Source: Cyanoderma ruficeps
Taxonomy: Eukaryota > Chordata > Aves > Passeriformes > Timaliidae
DNA: 64,000 nucleotides
Assembly (NCBI GenBank): GCA_008694505.1
Contig: VZDJ01000594.1
Location: 11,678,026-11,742,025 of the forward strand
Direction: 5' to 3'
Of the stretch, positions 41,050 to 51,905 are shown piece after piece. The translations under genes were made by a program, and so were the position numbers. A model generated the notes under the pieces. It was given only the letters and a program-made list of their open reading frames with translations, was not told the origin of the DNA and made no database searches. Numbering within the stretch: the stretch's first letter is position 1; every line of letters begins with the position of its first letter.

Positions 41050-42682
41050 TCTCTTAGCATGGACAAAAATGTTCCTTCCTATCTCTCCCAGTGTTCAAAT
41101 CAAAGTTGAAGAGGAGAAAAATGCTTTTCAGGGGAAGAACAGTTCATGTTTCCACATTCTTGTTCTGGCTAGATATCAGAGGAAGATTCTCAGAAGTCTT
41201 GAATAACCAGAAGACAGTTTCTACTATGAAGCTTAAAAAGATATGGGGAGGTATTTTCCTATTTCAGTGTAATCATTACACCTTTTGATAACTAGAAACC
41301 CTTTCTATGAGCTCCACTCTCCATGATAACCAATTTCCTGGCTGAACTATGAAGGTTCTCCATAAATCTATTCACCAAATAAATCAGAGGGCTCTCCAGC
41401 TGACTTTAGTAGTCTTTCATCCAAGGGGCTGCAGACATACGAAGATATGCTAGACATGAAGTAATGAAATGGAGATTTCTTTGTCATCACTTATTTTTCC
41501 ACGTTTCTATTCTTTGTATTGCCCCTTCAAACTACTTGTAGAACAGTGAATTCTAAACTCTTGCAACTGCTCCCTTTTCTCATCTTCAACCTGTACAGCA
41601 CTTTGGAAAGGGTTGTGTGAGCCACACCAAACACCTGAAGAATTTTACAATACCTCAGGACCTTACATCTAAAAGATGTCTGGAAAATATTAACCTTCCC
41701 ATCAACATGATTCTAAAGACTTTCTAAAACTCAGTCTCCTCTTAAATTGCTTGACTGGAAGATAACGTACTCAAAATTTCCTGTCAGTTTGAAAGATGTT
41801 GTGCACAAAGTCTTCCAAAGTTTGAATTTTCCTAGGGCTGCTGACAGAGCAATACCTCTCCGTTGTAGGCTTCACATGGTAGGTAATGGAGAACCAAACA
41901 GCAAGAAAGCCATCATCTTAGCCAGCTCTGATTAAAGGGTTGATGAAGTTGTGATTCCACTTGAACCTTTAGGCCAAAAATCATAGCCTTAATCGCAGCT
42001 AGAAGCTAGCCAGGGTCTCCCATCATGCTCCAAGACACAGGCTTTTAATCATGAATTTGCAGTGATGCTTCATTTTAGAAGAGAATAAGAGACAGAGGAA
42101 GGAAAGGAGTCCTATAACACTGCTAACTGACCTTAATCTAATGTGATGAGCAATACTCGCAGCACGTAGCTGTGGCAGGGACACAGCATAAGTGTAAGAA
42201 AGGCTCTTCCTGAAACTAAATTAAATTTGAAAGACTAGATTAGATTATTCCCAATGTCCTCAAACAAACTTCTGTGTGCTGAAATCTATCTTGAGATTTG
42301 CAAGTGGCACTAGTGGCTTCCTATATGACAATTGTACCACCCTTTGCATACACCTCAGAAAAGCTACTTAGTTTCAAGATCACATCTTCGTAATCACTCA
42401 AAAAACCTCACCTGCTTGCAACAGATGAATATAATTCTATCAGATTGGAAAAAATGCCCTTTTGATGGTTCTGATGTCTTCTGTTATTTAATGACTTGCA
42501 CCTTTCTGTTTTCTTTTAAACAACAACCTCTCATTCTATAAAAAGCCCCCCCCAAACTGCATTTTGGCCACAAGTACTTTAAAAAGGCAGCATCCACTGT
42601 ACTAGACACAGAACTAAAATAACAGAAAGGTCAAGACCTGAGAATTATGCAATTACACTAATGCAATTTAATGGACAGCACT

Positions 42683-42860
42683 TTGGAGGGAGCAGTCAGG
42701 AATTCTGGATTCTGTTCTTGTCTCACAAAGTCATTTTATGTCCCCATAGCTCTGAATTCCCTCTGACCTTGTATTTCCTGTGCCTATTTCAGGTGTAGCC
42801 CCTCCTGGCAAGGTTTTTGCAGTTATAAAACGTTCAAAGGATATTTCACCAGGTCAATCC
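42683..42860 (+). mobile_element. Ancient MIR-like SINE relic
   Basis: The order of short blocks matches the old tRNA-derived MIR-type SINE core and tail seen across amniotes. GCAGTCAGGAATTCTGGATTC resembles the 'ordinary-text' core, followed by CAAAGTCATTTTATGTCCCC and CTCTGAATTCCCTCTG, which resemble the CAAGTCACTT...CCTCAGTTTCC block. The piece is strongly diverged and has a small internal deletion. The match is from memory, so the subfamily and exact edges are uncertain. Confidence 0.45.
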
Positions 42861-45800
42861 CTGATAAGATCTTTTAAGCACTTGTGTAAAAAATCAAGCA
42901 GATTGCTAATAAATTATTAGCCTGCCTGTGAGTTTATGAACCTTATAAATATATAATATGGGTTTTATTCTGTAAGTAATGTAATGTTTTAATTACATTG
43001 ATAAGGGTGGGTAAGTATTCTTTTAATACTTTCTATATTAAATATCATGAAAACAACAAGGATTTACATGGAAAGAGGAAGGCTAGAAATGGTAAATTTA
43101 TTGTGCTGATTACTGCCTTCCAGGTAATGTATTTTCTGTATATTAAATCTTTCAACAGAAAGCTTCCCCTTAAAACATAGACACATCAACCAGTATTTAA
43201 TCTAAAATGTTGTTATTGATGCCAAGGAATTCATAATCATCCCAATATATTATTTTGCAAAAAATTTATTTCGAGCCCTCTTATATCAGGGTTGATTATC
43301 TTTTATGTAATATTTAACATATAGAGAGATATTAATACATATTTATATGATTTTCCTTTGTGATAATTTTGTTAGCTCCTCCTGCTCCTCTTCTACTTTT
43401 CATGATTAGATGTAGCAAAATAACCAAATAGTTCTCTATTCCAATAATGCTCTTAAAATTTAGCTCAAAGGTCTTAATTTCTGTTTAGTTTTGGACATAC
43501 AATCGAATTTAGTGACTCTGCAAAACCTTTATAATGAATGCACTTACAATGACCAAAAAGCTTTTACTCTTAGTACCATGTTATTACTCATAGCCAATTA
43601 TTTAACATTTATTTTTATAGATAGAAAAAGGAGACAAAAGTCACTGGGCTGATTTTCAGAACTGCTGAGCAGGTAGGACAGCCACTGAAACCACCCTAAG
43701 TTGAAATCAATGTGAAATAAACAGATCATTAAAAAAAATATAAATTAGGAGAGGAATTTTCTTTGTATAGTAAAGTTGGATGCTGGTGGCCCTGAATGAC
43801 AAAATAAGATTCAGGGAATTATGAAGGTACTAATGGAAAAACATGGGCCCAAGTGGATTAAATTTTAAAATCACCATGGACTATGATGAGGACAGGATCC
43901 CTCCTCATCAAGATTTTGAGTCAGGAAAATATTAACAACCTTCAGACGCAAATGTACAGCTTATCTAGAATATAAGCGAAGCATATTGAGGTGTTTTTTG
44001 TAGGAGCTAATAAGATTAAACCTAGAATCAAACAAAAATAACAGGAAGATGCCCCTGTGCCTTCAGTGAAATTTGGTCTGAATTCTCCATCACTGAATTT
44101 TAATCTCTCTAAAAGAACTGGATTTATTTTTCCTGTCCTGTGCATTTTAGCCATTTTTACACTGCTTAAAGCTCTGAGAAAACAATCTAAAAAGTTCCTA
44201 TATTCATTTCCTAGAGCCTCCTCTTTGCCTCTCTCATCCCTGTCATTATCCTCTCCCATCTCCCATACTGGCAGATGGACCTTCCAACAGCTTAATAGAG
44301 GGAACATATAGTAAATGATTTATTACAGCATTCTGTATTGCTCCTACTTTGGGTCTGGACTGCTGCTAGGTGACGTGAAAAGGCAGAACACAAAGGTGAT
44401 ATTTAACCCACACAGTTTACAGTGTAAATATAAGATGGAGATGAAGAAACAGCAAGTAAACAGCAAAAGAGATCAAGGTGGTGTAGTAGAAAGTAGTTTC
44501 AGCCCACATATAACCCTGATGATAATATTTTTGCAAATATTACAAGAGGAAAGCTATGAAAATTTGTCTGGAGACAAAACACAGGGCAACTCTTTTTATT
44601 TCAGTGGGTGAAGCTGTGTGGCAGAAAGCCATTGTGTTTTCCAGGAAGTTAACAGTGCACAACTGAGACCAATTTTGTGAACTAATCAAAAGAACTGACA
44701 TCCCAATAATGCACCAAGTATGATGTGTTAGGTACTGATTGCAGAAAAACTTTACACTATTCTTGATGCATTCACTTTTCCTCACATTTTACGCACAGAT
44801 TTCTTTCGGTAGTAGATGAGGGAAGGACAGATCTTGGTTTAGCAACACTGTTCCCTCTCTGTGGAAATCTCACTGTGGGTTCTAGTTAGCTCTCAAGGGT
44901 TTTTTCTGCAATAGCAATGTATATTTGTAGAATCATTAATCTCTTTCTAGAAGAGGAATATTTTTAGAAGTAAATGTTCCTCCTTCATTGAGTTCAACTG
45001 GTTGGTTCATAATACTCCTCTTATACGTCCTTTTCAATTAATTTACAGGTGGATTTTTCCAACAACAACATCCATGCTTCCTCTTCCTGCAGGCTCACAG
45101 AAGACAGAGTTTGGGTTTTTTCCTCCCTGCTGGAGTGACAATTGCTACCCCCAAACCAATTACCTTTACAATTAGCAAGTAAAATTAGTTTTCACACTTC
45201 ATATGCTAACATGAGAATGACAGAAATGCTTAACATTTGTTAAATGTGTCACTGGAAAAGAAAAAGACAAATGTGACACTGCATTTTCAAAAGAGTTCAG
45301 TGTCTCTAAACTCTGTATTTGGAAAATTATGGAGTTCACATAAAAGGCATTTGCTGGTTTGTCTTTGAAAGAAACCTCGTCAAAGATGAACGAGAAAACT
45401 CTTGTTCGACATCTGATCCTTTGTGTATGTTTTCTTACAGTGAGGGAGGAAAAAAGCCTAAATTATATTTATGCCCAGGACACAGCAGAGATTGAAAAAA
45501 ACCTACAACATTTTGGAGTTTCATAACAACTAGAATCTTCTTAAGACTTTCTAATAGAACACAAAACCAAGTTTTTGATGGCCTTTTATATGAATTTGCC
45601 TATGTGGATTCCTTGGCACCAGTAAATACAGCTGAGGTCATGTCTCTATCTTGCAGACAGTACTAATAAATATCATCCTTTATTCCCCTTTCTTATTTTC
45701 TTAAAATAAGAAGGAACTTAATATCTTTGAGGGCAAATGTATCAATACAAACTGGTTAACAGCTTTCAAAACATTTTGTGGTAGTAAACTGAAAGCAGAA

Positions 45801-45900
45801 AGATGGAAGACTGAAAGTGACACTACCTAAATGACATTAATATTCCGGTGTGTTGAAAAGAACATTTACAACCAGGAAAAAAACTCAGCCACCCTCATTA
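42861..45900. other. Non-coding interval, no gene seen
   Basis: About 3 kb of AT-rich DNA. Overlapping frames on both strands at 43942-44311 have no recognisable domain. A short block near 43645-43720 resembles an old sauropsid interspersed repeat but is too diverged to name. Confidence 0.6.
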
Positions 45901-46273
45901 TTTTTTGAGATTTATCTGGAGCCACAAAAAGCCACCAAACACTTGGCATAAACTTGTCAGAAACTGCTGAAAATCTTGGAATGAACAGTGGGAAACGAAG
46001 CACAGTAACAGAGAGGCAGCGGAATGAATGCAGAGGTGGCAGGACTCCAAGCCAGCACAGGAGGCGCATCTCACTTGTTCCCATGGGAATGCAGCACAGT
46101 CACACCAGCCAGAGGCTGCCGGAGGAAAATTCTGCGATTTCTCAAGCTGAAGGTGGCTCCACAGCAAGACACGGCTGGGTCCAGTGCGTTCAGCCTGCAC
46201 CTCCACAGCCTCCAGCTTGTAAGGCCACGGAGAAAAGCGTAGGAGAAATTTCACTGGGAAAGCCTCATTGGTG
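45901..46273. other. CpG-richer segment abutting an A-rich tract
   Basis: About 370 bp of clearly higher GC and CpG content than the surroundings, with frames open on both strands (45954-46274 plus, 45898-46254 minus). Neither translation is recognised. Its end coincides with the start of a very long A-rich stretch on the same strand. A retroposed fragment with an expanded poly-A tail is one explanation; a chance junction of a GC-rich patch with simple sequence is another. Confidence 0.5.
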
Positions 46274-47006
46274 AAAAGTAAATAAAATAAAATCTAAAAA
46301 GGAAAAAAAGTATTTCAAAAATCAAAAATAAGTTTAAAAATAAAATGAATAATATAGAAAATAGAAAAATGAAAATTAAAAAATAAGAAACGAAACCCCC
46401 TAAAAATTCAATAGAAACAAAATAAACAAAAAGGAGTTAAGAATATTTTAAAATAAATTTTTAAATAAATAAAAAATGAATAAAAAGTGAAAATAAAAAA
46501 TCAAAACCAAAAATAAATAAATGAAAAGTTAAAATAAATTCTAAAAATAACAAAATAAAACAAAGAAATATTTGAAAATTAAATAACATTTTAAAAATTA
46601 AAAATATAAATAAATAAATAATAATAAAATAATTAAATTAAATTTAAAAATACATTTAATAAATAACAAACCACAAAATTAGAATAAATTAAAAAATAAA
46701 AACAAAAATATAAATATAAATACATAGAAATAAATAAAAAGAAAAAAGAAAAAACTTATAAACCGAATAAATATAAAACAAAAAATCTAATAAGTAAAAT
46801 AAAATGAAAAAAAAAAGGAAAATAAATTAAAAAATTATAAAGAATAAAACTAATAAAGTAAATTTAAAAACTTTAAAAGTAAAAATTCAGATAATCAATA
46901 TATAACAAATTAATAAAAAAAACAAAATAAATACAATAAAACCTGAAAATAAAATAAATTATACTTTAAAAATTGCGAAAGTAATAAAATAAATAAAATT
47001 AAATCC
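46274..47006. repeat. Long A-rich low-complexity tract (degenerate AAAT/AAAAT)
   Basis: About 730 bp composed almost entirely of A with interspersed T and very few G or C. It contains many AAAT, AATAAA and AAAAT motifs without a strict period. The strand asymmetry is strong, with A far above T. The many AATAAA hexamers are a consequence of composition and should not be read as polyadenylation signals. Confidence 0.9.
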
Positions 47007-47763
47007 CATTCCAAAAGCAAAGCATTAATTCTTAAATTCCTAGCACAGTTCTGACATGACTTCCCACTTATAGTGGTGTAAGTGAACAAAGTAGAAAAAA
47101 GTATCTCCTTTCATATTTCAGAACTATTCCTAAACGTTTTTTTGATGTCATTTAAGGTAAAAGGAATCAGGCTTCCAATCATCTCTGACATCTTTGGCTC
47201 CCAGTGTTTGTACAAGAAACCACAACATTTCTACTGTCAGGGCAACATTTTAAAAATTCTTCCTTAATTTCTCTGTGAGGTGAAAATTCAGCCCTGCTAT
47301 TGCTGAGGGCTCCATCCAAGTAGAAAATTGTGTCACGCTTACATTGTGTAACAGAAAATGAATATTCTGGTTTTTCTCTGATGTTAATTGCTGCCTTTTC
47401 CCTAACTAGATGGCAAGTGACCTTTACACATCGTTACTGCTAAGTGGAAAGAGAGAATAATAATGTTATTTTAATTGATTTGTGAATTATTGAACAGGGT
47501 TATGAATTCTGAACCCTCTCTGACTGGAAGAATCGATTGCACAGTTTGTTTACAGTTCAGTATTTTGTATTTTTTTGTCTCATGCTCCTGTTTTGTATAC
47601 ATTCAAAAGATACCTGAAAACAAGAACGGAACATTACCATCTAGAACAATTTATGTTGTGAATGTGTGAAAATGCTCTCAAGTACAAACCCTCAAATTTT
47701 ATGGTTGGGAACCATGGGAAAAGCACCTTATAGCAGACTATTGTATGTCCCTGAAAAAACAGG

Positions 47764-48012
47764 GATCATGAAACCATAGGCTTGGAAAACACCTCAAGTG
47801 CTTATTCTGTCCCTTCTGGTAAACCACAGTGACATTACCCTTACCTGAATAATTTCTGATATCTTTCCCTACACAATTCTTAAGGTCTTTTAACAGTAAA
47901 CAACACTTCATCTGTTTGCTATGTAAGCTCTTCTCATGCTTCACAATCCTTACTGTCACATACTTTTCCGGATTGAAATTTCAGCCTCCTTTCCTGCAAT
48001 TTAATTCCTGTA
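47764..48012 (-). mobile_element. Old CR1-like LINE relic, 3' region
   Basis: On the plus strand, ATGAAACCATAGGCTTGGAAAACACCTC resembles the reverse complement of the CR1 3' end (the CATAG...GGTTGGAAGGGACCTC block). Some 200 bp later, CAGCCTCCTTTCCTGCAATTTAA matches the AAATCTCCCTTTCTGCAATTTAAG-type block in the expected order and spacing of older CR1 subfamilies. It is heavily diverged and the edges are approximate. Confidence 0.55.
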
Positions 48013-49460
48013 CTTTTTTAAGAACAGCAGAGTCCTTGATAGCTGCCCAAAGAGAAAGTAAGTTTTTAGCAATCACCTCCGCATCCACCTTGTGGTTGTT
48101 TCATCAGAAAACCCTTCCTTATCTTGCTTTTGAGAAAACCATGTGAGAAAATATCAGAAGGTTTCCTATGGTCAAAATAAATTACAACATGTATTTTTTT
48201 TTGGGTAGTAGCTACTAGGGAAGTCTCACCTACTGAGTAGCTGAGGATAATACAACTGGGCCTTGCCATTCCTCTTTCCTATTTCTCCTGTGGTGAACCC
48301 TGGGCATTCTCTCTGGTCACTCTCAGCCAAATTATCTTCTCCCCTGATATCCTCAATGGGTTATTACCACTTGATTAGAATGAAACCTACAGAGCGTTCC
48401 TCTAAGAGTTTGTCTGCCTTCTGTAACAAAATTATCTGAGTGTTGATGTGCTCCATTCCCTGCAGAGGCCTAGGTGTCAAAAACCCTCGCTAGCAGCAAG
48501 GCCTGAACTGTGCTTTATTTTTCATCTGCTTATAAAAATACCTTTTACATGATCCTGCTTGGATGGTTCCAATTAAATGCCCCCCATAATAGTGCTGAGA
48601 GGATTTCTGTGGTTCTTTAGCGCCCAGTTTTTCACCAGGGCCACCTTGCACTAGGAAGATTACCATGAAGTCTCCTCACGTTGCTGCTTCCACACAGGTG
48701 CACGCTCTCTCTCATTCCCCAAAAAAGCTCGACTCACATGTGTGAACTATGCCAGTGGCTTCAATCATTCCAACAAGTCTCAGTTTAATTAACTTAAATT
48801 AATGAATTCAAATTATACTTTTGGTTATATATAAAGAATTGCAGGTCCTTGATTTGTGCTTATATAATTACAGACAAGCCATTTCCCCTTCTCATTTTCT
48901 CTGTATTTCTGCCATTTGTATCCATTTAAATGCAGCCTAATTTCACTTAGGGCTATGGTGGAGTTTCTTCATAAGAAAGCATCTGTTGCTCACCTCAAAA
49001 TCTGACTGGAACTGAAAGTTTTCTGTGGCAAAGCTGCAGAAACAGGACCTTAGTTGCCTCACTTCCACAATGCAGTCTGCTTACCCTGTTGGCCCTTTAT
49101 GATCACCATTTCACTGCAGTTCCATTTGAAACTTTAGGTAATTAAATGCTTTTGAATAATTACGTGAGTGTGTGCTGCCATTTCCTTAGACATTTCCAAC
49201 AAAATTTTAGCATTCAATGGAAGTGGCACATCTGTTTCTGAAAACAATTAAATTATTAGACACAGAGTAATTCAGTTAGGCCTACAGATGACTTGAGAAT
49301 TTTGACATATAATCAATAAACCTGGAATGTGAGAAATGGAAATTGGATTTGGAAGATTAACAAAGCCTGCCATTGAAAGATTGATTTTTGAATAAGAGTT
49401 TGCCTTAATCAGAATTCCCAAGGGCCCCAAGTAATAGCTAGTTAATACTGGTCAGAAATA
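48013..49460. other. Non-coding interval, no gene seen
   Basis: About 1.4 kb of unique AT-rich sequence without a recognisable gene or repeat. Confidence 0.55.

Positions 49461-49531
<71 letters not shown>
49461..49531. repeat. (AAT)n microsatellite, about 23 uninterrupted units
   Basis: Seventy-one bases of perfect AAT period. It is the longest pure microsatellite in the window. The lack of interruptions predicts high length polymorphism (inference). Confidence 0.95.
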
Positions 49532-49535
<4 letters not shown>

Positions 49536-51700
49536 TATTGAGGAATGGAGTTCTCAGCTTCCCTTCCAAGGACACCAAAAATTGTCTTATTTCACAGGCT
49601 TCAGTAAAATAAAAAGCATCTGTTTCCTTGTAACTATGTTGCAGGATACTGTAATTTTTTTAAGTTTCTTGTAGCCAGAGTTCAAAATAAGAGCTAAAAA
49701 CACAGATTTGTAGGGGAAAAAACAGTTCTACTCTACTAAAGGCTTAGTATCCAAAAGTAAAACAAGATGCAGGATTTTTGTGAGAGAGAGTATGGGACAT
49801 CAGCACTTTCCCTACATGTCTTCATATTTTGCAATATTACTGCCTTTTTACAGGGATTCATTCCAGTATTAGAACAGGATCACCCTGTAGACGATTTTGA
49901 TTAGGGCCTCTTGCTCAAATTTGATGATCATCCAAATCACAGACCTTTTAGAACTACTTGTGGTGTCAATTCAGAAAACTTAATGAGTCTCTAATGAAAC
50001 ATTTCTAACTGCAGTATGTTTCTGTTATAATACCTTCCTCTGTGTCGATGCATAAGCTGTTCCAGTAATAAATGATAACTGCAGGCATGATCTGGAAATG
50101 TCCTGGCTGCTGGAACCTGGCTGCCCATGCTCCTGAAGGGTGAGAATGCCCTTGTGTGTTTGGGTTGTTGCAATTATCATGGGCTGCATGCAATTTCTCA
50201 GAGCAGTCAGGGTTTTTGGGGTCCTTAACAGGCAATTTGTATGGAGATTCAATTTTAGAACTAATATTTTTTGGACATAGAGACCTTCAGTGTCCAATGG
50301 AAACAGTTTAATTATCAGTAGAGATGCTGCTGAAAGAGGAGATCAATTACTCAAGGATTTAGAGCAGAATCATTTCAGTATTTGATTTTCAGCATGGAGG
50401 AATTGCTCTAGTCAATGGACAGGTTCTGAGGTTTCTTTCTTTGTTTTGAAAGACAATTTTTTTTTCAGGATTTTGTCACTCATAATAGCTATTTAAGGAA
50501 GGAATACCCTCATCAGTCAAATCTCCATTAAAAAGTATGGATTATTTTCCTCTTTTTGAGTTAGACTGATGAATATGAAGGGTCTTTCCTCAAGCCAAAA
50601 AATATTTTAACAGATTGGTGATCATCTTCAAGAAAAGATTTGGAAAACAACAGAAAAGGCCACGGTACAAGTGCGATATTTTAAGCACATAAACTGTTTT
50701 AAAATATTCTTCCCTTTATTTTTTCTTAATCTAAGACAAACAGGATAAGAGTTTATCCACCAACTCTATAAATAAGGTCTCTCTGAATTTCTTCTAAAAG
50801 CAATCAAATTGCCTTTATTTAGCTGTCTTCTGTGTCAACAAATACTGAATTATGCATGGAGGCTATGATATTGTGATACTCACTTTTAGTGACCTTATAA
50901 AAGCCAGAGAGAAATCAATACAGATTGCAGTACTAAAAACGCTGGAAAGCTTGGTGATCTGAGTAAGCAGCCAAAGTCGTGCTAAAAAAAATCAGTGTCA
51001 AATTTCATTTTTAAGATTAAGTGAGCTGATGCTTCAAAAACTTGGTTGTTTCTTGGTGGGGTTTTTTGTTGGTTTTTTGGGGGTTTTGAGGGGAAGGGTG
51101 TTTTGATTTGTTGGGTTTTTTTTTTTAAAGAAAGACTGATCTGCAATAAAACTTAATAAAGACATCTTGGAAAAAACTTTTACTCTTGGTCTCTGTCATC
51201 ACCGCAGCCTTAAAGTTATCACTTTAACTTTGCTGTCAGCCTTAACTGAGTTCCATGTCTGCCTTTGTTTCATTCCAGCATTGAGGAAACGGAAAAAGTT
51301 CCAGATACTTCAGGAAGTATTTCCCTACCAGAGACAAAGCAACTTTTGGGAGTCAAACTTTACTTGTGTCACAACAGTCAAATGAAAATGCATTCTGAAG
51401 AGTTGTTCCATGAGTTTCTTTTCTCTCCTTTCAAATCTATTTTTTCCTTTTTCTGTCAAACATGCTGTTCCAAGGGTTCCACAATTGAATCAGTCTCTGT
51501 GGTGGAAGGTTAATCTTTGTTTGCTTAATCTGGTTACCTTTTGATCGCAGTGGTTCCTAGTTATTGTGTTGTAAGATAGTGAATACACATTCTGTGTACA
51601 TTTTTCCTATTATAGTTCATGCATTCCTACCATATACTCTAAAATTCTTTTCTATTTTCTACTCAGTATTTGGTCTATCTAAACCAATTCCAATTTTTTG
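49532..51700. other. Non-coding interval, no gene seen
   Basis: About 2.2 kb. The main visible structure is the G/T-rich tract at 51042-51127. Short frames near 50005-50297 (minus) and 51167-51513 (plus) have no recognised family. Confidence 0.6.
51042..51127. repeat. G/T-rich tract with several G runs
   Basis: Runs of 3 to 5 G are separated by T-rich loops on the plus strand. The spacing of G runs permits a loose G-quadruplex, although at least one loop would be long. Confidence 0.75.
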
Positions 51701-51905
51701 ATCTGCCTTTTTGCCCTTCTCTGTACTTTTTACTCATGCTGTTAAATCCTTTGGGATGAGATGGCCAGAAGCGTGTTCAGTATTCAAGACATAACACAGC
51801 CTTAGACAATGGCACAGTGATGTTCTGTGCTTTGTTATCTAATCCTTCAATAATAACTTAGAATATTTAATCTGACAACTCATTAACTTCTGAGATCTGA
51901 ACTGA
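51701..51905 (-). mobile_element. Ancient CR1-like LINE relic
   Basis: The ordered blocks GCCCTTCTCTGTACTTTTTA, GATGGCCAGAAGCGTGTTCA/GTATTCAAGACATAACACAG, and TGTTCTGTGCTTTGTTATCT correspond to a conserved stretch of old CR1 3' sequence. The known block reads like 'gaccagaactgcacacagtattcaagatgtgg ... tattttctgtcttattatct' on the strand opposite the LINE. Divergence is high and there is no intact coding content. Assignment is by recall of the family. Confidence 0.6.

Larger units (their letters stand above)
38609..42682. other. Non-coding interval, no gene seen
   Basis: About 4 kb without a recognisable gene. It contains the hairpin at 39843-39884 and the TA/CA microsatellite at 40986-41049, listed separately. 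The rest is unique AT-rich DNA. Confidence 0.6.

Noticed and set aside
46274..47006. Many AATAAA hexamers that could be read as polyadenylation signals
   Set aside because: They follow from the extreme A-rich composition.
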